A stretch of 41,220 nt of DNA, taken from contig JAHELW010000007.1 in the NCBI GenBank assembly GCA_024643985.1, forward strand, positions 1-41,220, given 5' to 3'. Source of the DNA: Myxococcales bacterium (GTDB taxonomy: Bacteria > Myxococcota_A > Polyangia > Polyangiales > Houyiibacteriaceae). Each line of letters begins with the position of its first letter. Position 1 is the stretch's first letter. The translations under genes and the position numbers were made by a program. Positions 24,957-35,646 of this stretch are shown here, piece by piece. A model generated the notes under the pieces. That model worked only from the letters and a program-made list of their open reading frames with translations. It had not been told where the DNA came from and searched no databases.

Positions 24957-25346
24957 TCAGCCCGCGGCGACCGTCTCGGAGCTCTGCACGAGGCCGGTGA
25001 CCAGCTCTCGCAGGTCTTCGGCGAAGAACGGCTTCGGCAACGTGGCGTCCACGCCGAGCCGGCGCGCGATCTCGTTGCGCGCGCTGCTGGCGCTGAGAAG
25101 AATCACGGGGATGTTCTCCTGCCGCCAGCGTCGACGAAATTCGCGCAAGAACATCTCGCCGTCTTCGACCGGAAGCATCAGATCGACGATCATCAGGTCG
25201 GGCATCTGCACCTGGCACTGTGCGAGCGCCGACTTGACGTCGCCTGCCGCGATGACCGCATGACCGTCCTGCTGCAGGAGAACCTGCAACATGTGACGAA
25301 GAGAGGGATCGTCGTCGAGAACGAGGATCGTCGCCTTCGCAGTCAC
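24957..25346 (-). CDS. Single-domain response regulator (CheY-like)
   Basis: 129-aa stand-alone receiver domain. The acidic pocket DDD (11-13), the phospho-acceptor Asp in LMIVDLMLPVEDG, the switch Ser in LLSASSARNE and the conserved Lys in LPKPF are all present, so phosphorylation is expected. It has no output domain and probably acts as a phosphorelay intermediate or a CheY-like effector. A GTG start at 25346 is used. A 38-bp imperfect palindrome lies just upstream, between this gene and a divergent lipoprotein. No sensor kinase is adjacent; the closest is the hybrid kinase at 30797-32941. Confidence 0.92.
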   Translation of the reverse strand: MTAKATILVLDDDPSLRHMLQVLLQQDGHAVIAAGDVKSALAQCQVQMPDLMIVDLMLPVEDGEMFLREFRRRWRQENIPVILLSASSARNEIARRLGVDATLPKPFFAEDLRELVTGLVQSSETVAAG

Positions 25347-25363
25347 ACTGCCATCGTAACAGG

Positions 25364-25401
25364 ATGTAGGCCGCTGGCGAATATGCGCCGGTCGCCTACA
25401 T
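25364..25401. promoter_or_regulatory. 38-bp imperfect palindrome between divergent genes
   Basis: The outer arms ATGTAGGC and GCCTACAT are perfect 8-bp inverted repeats. Inside them GGCG pairs with CGCC, and the centre is AT-rich (GAATATG). In all, 15 of 19 half-site positions match. The element fills much of the 78-base gap between the start of the receiver gene and the ATG of the lipoprotein gene. A bound dimeric regulator could control both, or the element could form a hairpin in a leader RNA. No T-run follows, so it is unlikely to be a terminator. Confidence 0.55.
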
Positions 25402-25424
25402 GGGAGCTGCTACGCTCACCTCGC

Positions 25425-26036
25425 ATGACCTTGCGCGCGTTTAGTGCTCTGCTGCTTAGTGCTTTGACGGTGGCGCTGTGGATCGCTCTCGCGGCGGGCT
25501 GCGTCGGCCGCTCGAGCGTGCCTGCACGGCCCGAGAGCGTCGATGTCTTCGACCTGTACCCTCTGCACGAGGGCAATGCCTGGTCATACGACGTCGACAC
25601 CGGCGAGCCTTCGACCACGCTGGCGGTCACTCGGGTCGAATCCTTCGACGGGCGATTCGCCGACGTTCGGACCGCCAGCTCGACGATTCGCTACGAGGTT
25701 CGACCGGAGGGGATCTACCTTCCGTCGGAGGACGCGTGGGTGATCCGTTCGCCGCTGCGCGCGGGCGAGCAGTGGAGCGGCCGAGGTGGGCGCGCGGCAC
25801 GCGTGACGTCTACGGCGGTCACTCTAGACACTCCCGCGGGAAACTTTCGAGGATGCGTCGAGGTGCGTGAGGAAGGCGGCAAGCTCGAGCTCGAGGTGCG
25901 CACCGTCTACTGCCCGCGCGTAGGTCCGGTTTCGGTCACCTCCACGATGCGCTCGAACGTGAGCGATCGCGTGCTCGTCGTCTCGGCGCTTCTCCGCGGT
26001 TTCTCGGTCAGTCCGACGCCCGTTCCGGATCGCTAG
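25425..26036 (+). CDS. Lipoprotein of unknown function
   Basis: 203 aa starting at ATG 25425, with an N-terminal signal (MTLRAFSALLLSALTVALWI) ending in a lipobox-like LAAGC (Cys26). The mature region begins DLYPLHEGNAWSYDVDTGEPSTTLAVTRVESFDGR. This phrase resembles a beta-rich repeat seen in many bacterial lipoproteins that start with a phrase like 'PL-x-EGN-x-W-x-Y'. It continues as a mostly beta protein with two cysteines (RGCVEV, VYCPRVG) that could form a disulfide. An upstream in-frame ATG at 25383 is less likely because it lies inside the palindrome. Its last 29 bases overlap the convergent anchored protein gene. No function can be assigned. Confidence 0.75.
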   Translation: MTLRAFSALLLSALTVALWIALAAGCVGRSSVPARPESVDVFDLYPLHEGNAWSYDVDTGEPSTTLAVTRVESFDGRFADVRTASSTIRYEVRPEGIYLPSEDAWVIRSPLRAGEQWSGRGGRAARVTSTAVTLDTPAGNFRGCVEVREEGGKLELEVRTVYCPRVGPVSVTSTMRSNVSDRVLVVSALLRGFSVSPTPVPDR

Positions 26037-26439
26037 GCTCTACCTCTACCTCGACCTCGACGAAATGCGTCCGGAGCTCGACGACGAGCGACAGCGACCC
26101 GTCGGCCAGGAAGACTTGGCGCCAACTTCGCCCCTCGTCGTCGCGGACCTCGAGAAGATGACGGGTCCCCGGTGTGACCCCGAACCTCCGGTTCGTGATC
26201 TCTCGTCCGTCGAGCGTGACCTCGGCGCGCGCGGGGACACCCAGAAGCTCTACCGTGGCCATCGGCCGTCGCTCGAAGGGATCGACGGCGCTTGGCGAGC
26301 CGGCGCGATTGTCGACCAATGCCCACACGATTGCGACGAGCACCGCAGCAACGGCAAGCGCCATCATCCAGCGGCTGTCCAGCACGTGCCCCACCGTTTG
26401 CAGGGGCCTTTGTGGGTCTTCTGGCGGCGTGTGTGCCAT
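26008..26439 (-). CDS. Membrane-anchored PEGA-like protein
   Basis: 143 aa starting at ATG 26439; the ORF-track start lies upstream in the ABC region. There is a short cytoplasmic N-terminus, one transmembrane helix (MMALAVAAVLVAIVWALV, about 25-42) and an external beta domain. The pattern ATVELLGVPARAEVTLDGREITNRRFGVTPGTRHLLEVRDDEGRSWRQVFLADG resembles the PEGA fold, in which a Gly-Asp/Arg turn and the PGTHxL-like step recur. PEGA modules are common surface or periplasmic domains in myxobacteria. The acidic end EVEVEVEPSDPERASD overlaps the convergent lipoprotein gene. It is divergent from the ABC transporter genes. Confidence 0.68.
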   Translation of the reverse strand: MAHTPPEDPQRPLQTVGHVLDSRWMMALAVAAVLVAIVWALVDNRAGSPSAVDPFERRPMATVELLGVPARAEVTLDGREITNRRFGVTPGTRHLLEVRDDEGRSWRQVFLADGSLSLVVELRTHFVEVEVEVEPSDPERASD

Positions 26440-26500
26440 CGGGCGTTGCCATTGTAGGATGCTCCTCCATGTTTCGTCACGTTCCCGGGGCGGGGCGGCG

Positions 26501-27424
26501 ATGACGGCGGCGATACTGGAAGCGCGTGGGCTGACGAAACGGTACGGCGATCGAGCCGTGGTGGACCAGCTCGATCTCAGCTGCCGGCGAGGCACCGTGC
26601 TGGGTCTACTCGGTGCAAACGGCGCGGGAAAGACCACCACGCTCCGGATGCTGTACGGGTTCGTGCCGCCTGACGACGGCGCGATCTACTACGAGGGCCG
26701 CCGCTTTTCAGACCACCGGTCCGAGGCAAAGCGCGTCATCGGCGTCTGCACGCAGGACGATTCGCTCGACTACGATTTCACGGTCGCCCAGAACCTGCTC
26801 ATCTACGCGAGCTATTTTCGGCCAAAGGTTCGCGACCTCCGCAGCAGAGTCACTCACCTTCTCGAGCGGTTCGAGCTCGCCCGTTATGCCGACGAGTCGC
26901 CGCACGTGCTCTCGGGCGGCTTCGTTCGGCGTCTGCTGATCGCGAGGTCGATCGTTCACGGTCCGAACGTGCTCTTTCTCGACGAGCCGACGACGGGTCT
27001 CGACCCCAGCGCCCGGCTCGATGTCTGGGAGCTCATCGACAGCCTTCGCACGGAGGGTTTGGCGATCGTGCTCACGACTCACTACATGGACGAGGCAGAG
27101 CGACTGAGCAACGAGCTGCTCGTGATTGACGAGGGTCGAGCGGTCGCACACGGCGAGCCCCATCACGTCATCGATAGCGTCCTCGGCGATCACGTCGTGA
27201 TCGTCCCTCGAGGAGAGCCGGCGCGAGCGGAGATCGCCGCCTGGCTCCGCGCGCGAGGTGCGCACGAGGTGGCAACGGTGCTGGGCGAGCTCCGCGTACC
27301 GGTGAGCAAGGAGGACCTGGCCGAGCTGACGACGCGTTTCACGGAGGCGACCTGGCAGGTGAGGCCCCCAAACCTCGACGATCTCTTCATCGCGCTCGCC
27401 CGGCGAAACGGGAGATTCGAATGA
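26501..27424 (+). CDS. ABC exporter ATP-binding subunit (NodI/DrrA-like)
   Basis: About 307-aa cytoplasmic ATPase. The Walker A is GANGAGKTTT (38-47), the Q-loop region is GVCTQDDSLDYDFTVAQNL, the signature is LSGGFVRR, Walker B and D-loop are VLFLDEPTTGLDPSAR, and the H-loop is TTHYMDEAERL. The DDSLDYDFTV stretch and the spacing recall NodI-type ABC-2 exporters. A C-terminal regulatory tail (RGEPARAEIAAWLRARGAHEVATVLGELRVPV) is typical of DrrA/NodI. ATG 26501 is chosen with a GGGGCGG upstream; an earlier in-frame ATG at 26459 exists. The stop overlaps the permease start by four bases. Confidence 0.92.
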   Translation: MTAAILEARGLTKRYGDRAVVDQLDLSCRRGTVLGLLGANGAGKTTTLRMLYGFVPPDDGAIYYEGRRFSDHRSEAKRVIGVCTQDDSLDYDFTVAQNLLIYASYFRPKVRDLRSRVTHLLERFELARYADESPHVLSGGFVRRLLIARSIVHGPNVLFLDEPTTGLDPSARLDVWELIDSLRTEGLAIVLTTHYMDEAERLSNELLVIDEGRAVAHGEPHHVIDSVLGDHVVIVPRGEPARAEIAAWLRARGAHEVATVLGELRVPVSKEDLAELTTRFTEATWQVRPPNLDDLFIALARRNGRFE

Positions 27425-28239
27425 GCGGCATCGGGAGCCTCACCGCAGTCGCCGACTGGCGGTCGTGGGCGGTATTTCGTCGGAACGCCCTGGTTTTCCT
27501 GCGGAACTGGCGCACTGCGATCATTCCACCGGCGATGGAGCCGGTGATCTTCTTCGTTGCTTTCGGGGTGGGGTTCAGCGGCTTCATCGAGGATTTCCCC
27601 TACCGCGGCATCGACATCAACTACGCGACCTATGTAGCTGCGGGCCTCATCGCGTACACGGGTTTCGGTACGCCCTACTACGAGGCGCTCTACTCCGCGT
27701 ACGTACGCATGTTCTATCAGAAGACCTGGGATGGAATACTCGCCACACAGGTGGAGCTTCCGAGCGTCGTCTGGGGAGAGATCCTCTGGGGCGCCGTCCG
27801 CGGCATGGTGAACATCTCGATCGTGTCGTTCGTCATTGCACTGTTTGGCTTCGCTGGTTTGGTGGACGTCAAGCCTCAGTTCCTCGTCTTCATGCCCCTG
27901 CTCGGATTCATCGCCGGCTGCTCGTTTGCGGCGTTCGCGCTGATCTTCACGGCCATCGTTCCCGCGATCGATCACATGAACTATCCGGTGTTTCTGATCG
28001 GATGGCCGCTCAGCCTCGTCAGCAACACGTTCTTTCCGATCGATGCACAAAGCCCGGCGCTCGCGGCCCTCATGCAAATCAATCCGATCTACCACCTCGC
28101 CGAGTCCGCGCGCGGGTTGATGGTGCTCGGCGATCCCGGGCCGCACCTCCTCGGACTGCTCGGATCGAGCGCCCTCGTGCTCGTCCCGAGCACGCTTCTC
28201 GCGGTGCGGCTCACCCGCCGACGAGTGCTCGGAGATTGA
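27421..28239 (+). CDS. ABC-2 type permease (NodJ-like)
   Basis: 272 aa with six hydrophobic helices. The family-like features are FRRNALVFLRNWRTAIIPPAMEPVIFFVAFGVG near the N-terminus and PLLGFIAGCSFAAFALIFTAIVPAIDHMNYPVFLIGWPLSLVSNTFFPI in the C-terminal half. The latter is the ABC-2 (NodJ) hallmark with a conserved FFP-like turn. It pairs with the overlapping ATPase to make a homodimeric or heterodimeric exporter. Cargo is unknown; family members export polysaccharide, lipids, drugs or Nod-factor-like lipo-oligosaccharides. It ends 92 bases before gyrB. Confidence 0.92.
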   Translation: MSGIGSLTAVADWRSWAVFRRNALVFLRNWRTAIIPPAMEPVIFFVAFGVGFSGFIEDFPYRGIDINYATYVAAGLIAYTGFGTPYYEALYSAYVRMFYQKTWDGILATQVELPSVVWGEILWGAVRGMVNISIVSFVIALFGFAGLVDVKPQFLVFMPLLGFIAGCSFAAFALIFTAIVPAIDHMNYPVFLIGWPLSLVSNTFFPIDAQSPALAALMQINPIYHLAESARGLMVLGDPGPHLLGLLGSSALVLVPSTLLAVRLTRRRVLGD

Positions 28240-28275
28240 GCCCCGGCGACCCTCCAATTCAGCTTTTAGATCAAC

Positions 28276-30794
<2,519 letters not shown>

Positions 30795-30796
30795 GC

Positions 30797-32941
30797 TCAG
30801 CCGGCTCTGAGCGAGCGTCGAACCAGCGCCCTCACTGCAGATTCGACGTGCGGAGCTTCTTCGGAGAGCTCGCCGAGCAGTTTCCGCGCCGTGCCGAGAT
30901 CTTTTTCGACTTCGATGGCGCCGAGAAGCGCCCCCGCTCGGGTCGCGCCGATCTGCTTGCTCGCCCCCTTCATCGAGTGTGCCAAGGAATGAATGTCATC
31001 TGCAGAGCCGCGATCGATCGCTTCGCCGATCTGAACCACGCACTCCCTGAGCTGCGTGACGTAGCTCCCCATCACGTCCCGAATGAAATCGTCGTCTTCA
31101 CCATCGAGTGAGACCAGGCGGCGGACCATGTCGAGGTCGAGCGCTGCCGGCGGCGGAAGGCTCGACACGGGTTTCAACGACCGCCGTCCGTTGACCGGTA
31201 CCCAGCGCTCGAGCGATTTGGCGAGGATGGAGGTCCGAACGGGCTTACAGATCGAGTCGTTCATTCCCACGGACAGGCATCGCTCACGATCGGCCTCCTC
31301 GGTGCTCGCGGTCAGCGCGACGATCGGCAGCTCCTCGTCCGAGCTACGAATTCGCTCCGTAGCTTGGAACCCGTCCATCAAGGGCAGGTCGCAGTCCATG
31401 AAGACGATGTCGTAGTCGTTGGCGCGCGCCTTCTGAAGCGCCTCGCGTCCATCGATCGCGAGGTCGACTTTGCAGGCGAGCTTCTTGAGGAGCGCCTCGG
31501 TCACCATCCGGCTGGTCGGATTGTCCTCTGCCAGGAGGACCCGGGCGCCGTCCCGAATCCAGAGGTCCCCGGTCCCATCGGGATCCTCGACCCGAAGCGT
31601 GTCTTCGGGACCTTCTTCGAGATCGATCTCCGCCCAGAAACAAGTCCCTTCGCCGAGCTCACTATCGACACCGATCTCGCCTCCCATCAGCTCGACGAGC
31701 TCCTTGCTGATCGCCAGGCCGAGGCCGCTTCCCCCGGCCCCGCCCGTCCGGGAGCCGTTTGGGTTTTGGTGGTACCGCGCGAACACCTTCCCAAGCATCT
31801 CCTCGGGAATCCCGGTGCCGCTGTCGTGGACTGACAGCCGAATCCTGGGCCCCCGGGACGATGGGATCGCCTCGGCAGCGATGCGGACCTCTCCGGCTTC
31901 CGTGAACTTGATCGCGTTGCTCAGGAAGTTCAAGAGCACTTGGCGGATTCGGCCGGCGTCGCCGACGAAGCGTCGAGCCCGAAAGCGCTTGATCTCCGTC
32001 GTGAGCTGGAGGCCCTTCGCGTGCGCCCGCGGCTGCATCAGCGCCGCCACTCCGTCGACGAGGGCCGTGACGTCGAACGGCGATTGCTCGAGCGCAACCT
32101 GCCCTTTTCGAAGCTGCGTGAAGTCGAAAACCTCGTCGACCACGACCATGAGCGCATCTGCGGATTCGCGAATCGCGGCCGCCATCTTCCGCTGCTTGTC
32201 GTCGAGCTTCGAGTCGAGCAGCAGGCCGCTCAGCCCCAATACTCCGTTCATCGGGTTCCGAACTTCGTGGCTCATGTCCGCCATCAGCTCGGTCTTGGCG
32301 GTCGAGGCCCGTTCCGCCGCGAGGCGTAGCTCCTCCATGCGCACCAGCGTTCGGCCGCGAACGTAATTGATGCCAATCGCAACGGCCGTGAGCCCGGCGA
32401 GGTATCCGAGGCTCCTTGCCCAGTCGACTCCCCCCACGGAGAGCGATGTGAGCGCCCATGCGAGGTCGCCCAACAGGATGATCGCAGCGAGCCAGAGCCG
32501 GCTGTGCAAGACCGCGGCGGCCGCGAACTGGGTCAGCACGTAGAAATAAAAGACCGAGGGCTCACCCGCGAAGGCATAGTGAAGCGTGAGCGTGGCGGTG
32601 ACGACCACGAACAGCATTCCCGCGGTGTGCACCGACGACATCATCGGCAGCGACTGACGATGCACACGCCACCCGAAAGCCAACATCGCGATTCCGAGTA
32701 GGCCGTACATCGTCACCAAGGTGAGGCCGGTCTGATCGAGCTCCGACGAGAGCTGTCCCGCGGCGAGCCCGAGGTATGCGAGGCCCGCGCACACCATCAT
32801 CGTCACGAGGTGCCTTCCGGTGATCGCATTCACGAGCGCCCACCGTTCGCTCGAGCTCAGCGGCAGGTATGCCGCGAGGGTCTCTTTCGATGGGGCGGAT
32901 CCCGGCACCCACTTCGGCATCCCGGCTGTGTCGGCCCCCAT
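30797..32941 (-). CDS. Hybrid sensor histidine kinase with receiver and Hpt domains
   Basis: 714-aa inner-membrane phosphorelay protein. Residues 43-195 contain six hydrophobic helices (for example VTMMVCAGLAYLGLAAG and SLGYLAGLTAVAIGINYV), with no periplasmic domain. The HisKA domain has MSHEVRNPMNGV (His225). The HATPase domain has NAIKF, DSGTGIPEEM and GGSGLGLAI. The receiver (about 465-580) has Asp516 in VFMDCDLPLMDG and the switch Lys in CKPV. The C-terminal Hpt domain has HSLAHSMKGASKQIGA (His655). All four phospho-transfer steps can therefore occur in one chain. The output protein is unlinked; the lone receiver at 24957-25346 is a possible partner. It lies 32 bases after the inositol-monophosphatase gene and converges with gyrB. 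Confidence 0.94.
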   Translation of the reverse strand: MGADTAGMPKWVPGSAPSKETLAAYLPLSSSERWALVNAITGRHLVTMMVCAGLAYLGLAAGQLSSELDQTGLTLVTMYGLLGIAMLAFGWRVHRQSLPMMSSVHTAGMLFVVVTATLTLHYAFAGEPSVFYFYVLTQFAAAAVLHSRLWLAAIILLGDLAWALTSLSVGGVDWARSLGYLAGLTAVAIGINYVRGRTLVRMEELRLAAERASTAKTELMADMSHEVRNPMNGVLGLSGLLLDSKLDDKQRKMAAAIRESADALMVVVDEVFDFTQLRKGQVALEQSPFDVTALVDGVAALMQPRAHAKGLQLTTEIKRFRARRFVGDAGRIRQVLLNFLSNAIKFTEAGEVRIAAEAIPSSRGPRIRLSVHDSGTGIPEEMLGKVFARYHQNPNGSRTGGAGGSGLGLAISKELVELMGGEIGVDSELGEGTCFWAEIDLEEGPEDTLRVEDPDGTGDLWIRDGARVLLAEDNPTSRMVTEALLKKLACKVDLAIDGREALQKARANDYDIVFMDCDLPLMDGFQATERIRSSDEELPIVALTASTEEADRERCLSVGMNDSICKPVRTSILAKSLERWVPVNGRRSLKPVSSLPPPAALDLDMVRRLVSLDGEDDDFIRDVMGSYVTQLRECVVQIGEAIDRGSADDIHSLAHSMKGASKQIGATRAGALLGAIEVEKDLGTARKLLGELSEEAPHVESAVRALVRRSLRAG

Positions 32942-32973
32942 GACTCTCAGTGTATCGGCCGCGAAAGCTCAAT

Positions 32974-33789
32974 TCACGAGCCGGCGCGTGGAACTTTGTG
33001 GCGTGCCTCACCAACCGCACGGACGGCGATGTCGTGCAGGAGCCCATTGGTCGCGATTAGCTTTCCCGTGCGAGGGTCTGCGGGCTTGCCGTCGTAGCCC
33101 GTGACACGCCCGCCTGCTTCGAGAACGACGAGCGCTCCGGCGCACATGTCCCACGCATTGAGCGCTTTTTCCCAATAGACGTCGTAGGTTCCGTCGCCGA
33201 CGAGGCAGAGGTCGATCGCGGCGGCCCCGCAGCGCCGGACGCCCTGGGCGCGCTCGAGGAAGAAGGCGAGCTCCGCAACGTTGTTGTCGGGGTTGGTCCA
33301 GCGATCGTAAGGAAAGCCGGTTGCACACAGCGCCTCCTCGAGCTTTTCACGATCGGATACCGAGCAAGGCTCGTCGTTGCGAAAAGCGCCGCGGCCTTTT
33401 GCGGCTTTCCACGTGATGCCGAGCGCTGGCGCGTACACCACGCCGACGAGTCCCTCCGACCCGCGGTAGAGCGCGATCGATACCGCGAAAAAGAAATGGC
33501 CGTGGACGAAGTTCGTCGTGCCGTCGATCGGGTCCACGTACCAAACCAGATCGCCATCGCCCGTGTCCGCGCCTTCCTCTCCGACGATGCGATGATCGGG
33601 AAACGCGCGTGCGAGCTCTTCGCGAATCGAACGCTCGCTCGCCAAGTCGTACTCGGTCAGCAGGTCGAATCGGCCTTTTTTCGAAATCTCGCCGCCGGCC
33701 CGCCAGCCTCGGAGCGCGAGACGGCCCGCGCGGTGTGCCGCCCGCTCCGCCACGCGAAGCGCTTCGTCCCATCGTTTCGCATCCACCAT
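32974..33789 (-). CDS. Inositol monophosphatase-family phosphatase (SuhB/CysQ-like)
   Basis: 271-aa soluble phosphatase starting at ATG 33789. The family motifs are present: GEEG (70-73), the metal site DPIDGTTNFVHG (86-97), and the C-terminal NAWDMCAGALVVLEAGG (211-227). These define the Mg2+-dependent lithium-sensitive FIG/IMPase fold. Substrate could be inositol-1-phosphate, fructose-1,6-bisphosphate, or PAP; the family cannot be subdivided here. The ORF-track N-terminus is a read-through over the divergent region toward the carboxylase genes. It lies just upstream of the hybrid kinase gene on the same strand. Confidence 0.9.
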   Translation of the reverse strand: MVDAKRWDEALRVAERAAHRAGRLALRGWRAGGEISKKGRFDLLTEYDLASERSIREELARAFPDHRIVGEEGADTGDGDLVWYVDPIDGTTNFVHGHFFFAVSIALYRGSEGLVGVVYAPALGITWKAAKGRGAFRNDEPCSVSDREKLEEALCATGFPYDRWTNPDNNVAELAFFLERAQGVRRCGAAAIDLCLVGDGTYDVYWEKALNAWDMCAGALVVLEAGGRVTGYDGKPADPRTGKLIATNGLLHDIAVRAVGEARHKVPRAGS

Positions 33790-33942
33790 GAAGTGCTGGA
33801 TTTTCGCCAATTTCCACGACCGCGCTACGCGCCGCCTCTTGGAGCACCTGCGTTCACTGGCATTTCGGTGCCAAAGCCCGTAAAAGGCGGTTCGCTGCTG
33901 AGCCTGCGGCTCCGGCGCCACGTAATGTAGGCAAGTGTAGGT

Positions 33943-35646
33943 ATGCCCGACCAAGACATTGTGACGCCCAGCCTTCGCAATCCCTTCCAAGCGGACGCCG
34001 ACGAGCGGCGCGCCGCGCGGGAGGCTGCCGCGCCCGGGCCCTACGATCACGCGCTACGAGAAGGAGAGGATCTTCGCGCCCGACCCCGTACCGCTGCCGG
34101 TCGGGTGCAGATCGGTCGGCAGCACGCGAAGCGCCGAATGACGGTGTGGGAGCGCATGGACGTCCTGCGCGATCCCGGGACCGAGCCCACGATCCTCTAC
34201 CAAAATTGGGGGCCGAACCTCGACGGCGCTTCGATCGTCACGGCGATCGTGTCGATCCAGGGTCGCGACGTCGCGGTCTACGGTCACGACTTCACGGTCC
34301 GTGCGGGCTCGATGGACGCCACGAACGGGACGAAGCTCGCGAACGTGATCCGACTGGCGGGTAAGCAAGGAATGCCGCTCGTCGGAATGAACGACAGCGC
34401 AGGCGCATTCGTTCCAGCTGGTATCGGCGGATTGGACGGGTACGCGGAGGCGTTTACGGCGCTCCGCAAGATCAGCGGCGTCGTACCGAGCATCATGTGC
34501 ATGTTTGGCTACAACGCGGGTGGGGGTTCTTACCTGCCTCGGCAGGGAAGCTTCATGATTCAACCGTCGCACACGTTCTTCGGCCTCACGGGTCCAGGCG
34601 TCGTGAAGTCGGTTCTCGGCGAGGACGTGACCGCGGACGAGCTCGGCGGTCCGGGCGTGCACGGCCAGAGCGGCGTGTCGGATCTCACGGTCCGCGACGA
34701 GGTGGGCGCGCTTCGGACTGCCCGCCGTCTGCTGAGCTACCTGCCCGGCAGCAATCACGAATTCGCTCCCTATCAGGAGACTTCCGACCCGATCGATCGA
34801 CCCACCGGCGAGATCGATACCCTGCTTCGAAAGGCGTTCAACTCCCCGACGGGCTTCAACACCCCAATCGACGTGAGCATCATTCTTCAGCAGCTCTGTG
34901 ACCACGGCGACTACTTCGAGCTGCAGCCCCAGCGCGCGCGCAACACGATTACGGCCTTCGGACGTTTGGGCGGACACGTGGTCGGGTTTGTCTGCAACAA
35001 CAGCGCGGTCGCCTCCGGGCAGATCGACGTGGACGCGGCCTACAAGAACTCCCGCTTCATTCGGTTCTGCAACCTCTACAACATCCCGGTGATCTTCATG
35101 GAGGACACGACTGGCTTTTTGCCCGGCCGCGATCAGGAGAGCCGCGGCATCGTCCAGGCGGGAAGAGCGATGCTCGATTCAATCATCGATCTTCGAACAC
35201 CTCGCCTGCTCTTGATCATTCGAAACGCCTTCGGCGGAGCGTATGCGGCGTTCAACTGCTACGCGACCGGAGCCGATCACGTGATGGCGCTCCCGACGAC
35301 TCGAGTCGCGGTGATGGGCCCGGCCGGAAAGGAGTTCGTCTACAAGGCGGAGATCCGGGAGATGCGTGCCCGTGCCAAGGTGCGGCTCCAAGAGGCGATT
35401 GATTCCGGCGTTTCGAGAGACGAGGCGCATGCCCAGGTGGCCGCGTGGATGAGGGAGCAAGAGGCCGCCTTCAACGCGCGGTACGAAAAGGAGCTCATGA
35501 ACCCAAAGGAGGCGCTCAGCCTGGGCTCGATTTCAGAGATCGTGATGCCGACCGACGTGCGCGCCGCGCTCGCCAAGAGCCTCAACTTCTTTCTGTCCCA
35601 CTACACCCCCGAGCCTTTCGGCGGGGTTCAGCGCGAGTTCCACTGA
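33943..35646 (+). CDS. Acyl-CoA carboxylase carboxyltransferase subunit (PccB/AccD-like)
   Basis: 567-aa carboxyltransferase that transfers the carboxyl group from biotin to an acyl-CoA. The N-domain has [20 protein letters not shown] and a stretch [10 protein letters not shown] typical of the crotonase-like acyl-CoA site, plus [44 protein letters not shown]. The C-domain has [50 protein letters not shown] and [11 protein letters not shown], as in propionyl-CoA and related carboxylases. It overlaps the biotin carboxylase start by one base (TGATG). It is divergent from the inositol-monophosphatase gene with a 153-base gap. The preferred acyl-CoA (acetyl, propionyl, or branched) cannot be read from sequence. 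Confidence 0.93.
   Translation: MPDQDIVTPSLRNPFQADADERRAAREAAAPGPYDHALREGEDLRARPRTAAGRVQIGRQHAKRRMTVWERMDVLRDPGTEPTILYQNWGPNLDGASIVTAIVSIQGRDVAVYGHDFTVRAGSMDATNGTKLANVIRLAGKQGMPLVGMNDSAGAFVPAGIGGLDGYAEAFTALRKISGVVPSIMCMFGYNAGGGSYLPRQGSFMIQPSHTFFGLTGPGVVKSVLGEDVTADELGGPGVHGQSGVSDLTVRDEVGALRTARRLLSYLPGSNHEFAPYQETSDPIDRPTGEIDTLLRKAFNSPTGFNTPIDVSIILQQLCDHGDYFELQPQRARNTITAFGRLGGHVVGFVCNNSAVASGQIDVDAAYKNSRFIRFCNLYNIPVIFMEDTTGFLPGRDQESRGIVQAGRAMLDSIIDLRTPRLLLIIRNAFGGAYAAFNCYATGADHVMALPTTRVAVMGPAGKEFVYKAEIREMRARAKVRLQEAIDSGVSRDEAHAQVAAWMREQEAAFNARYEKELMNPKEALSLGSISEIVMPTDVRAALAKSLNFFLSHYTPEPFGGVQREFH

Noticed and set aside
33926-33942. TGTAGG(T/C) motif repeated before the carboxylase gene, and seen again near 25364 and 39521
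   Set aside because: A six-base motif is expected about twenty times by chance on both strands of 41 kb, so the recurrence is not evidence for a shared site.
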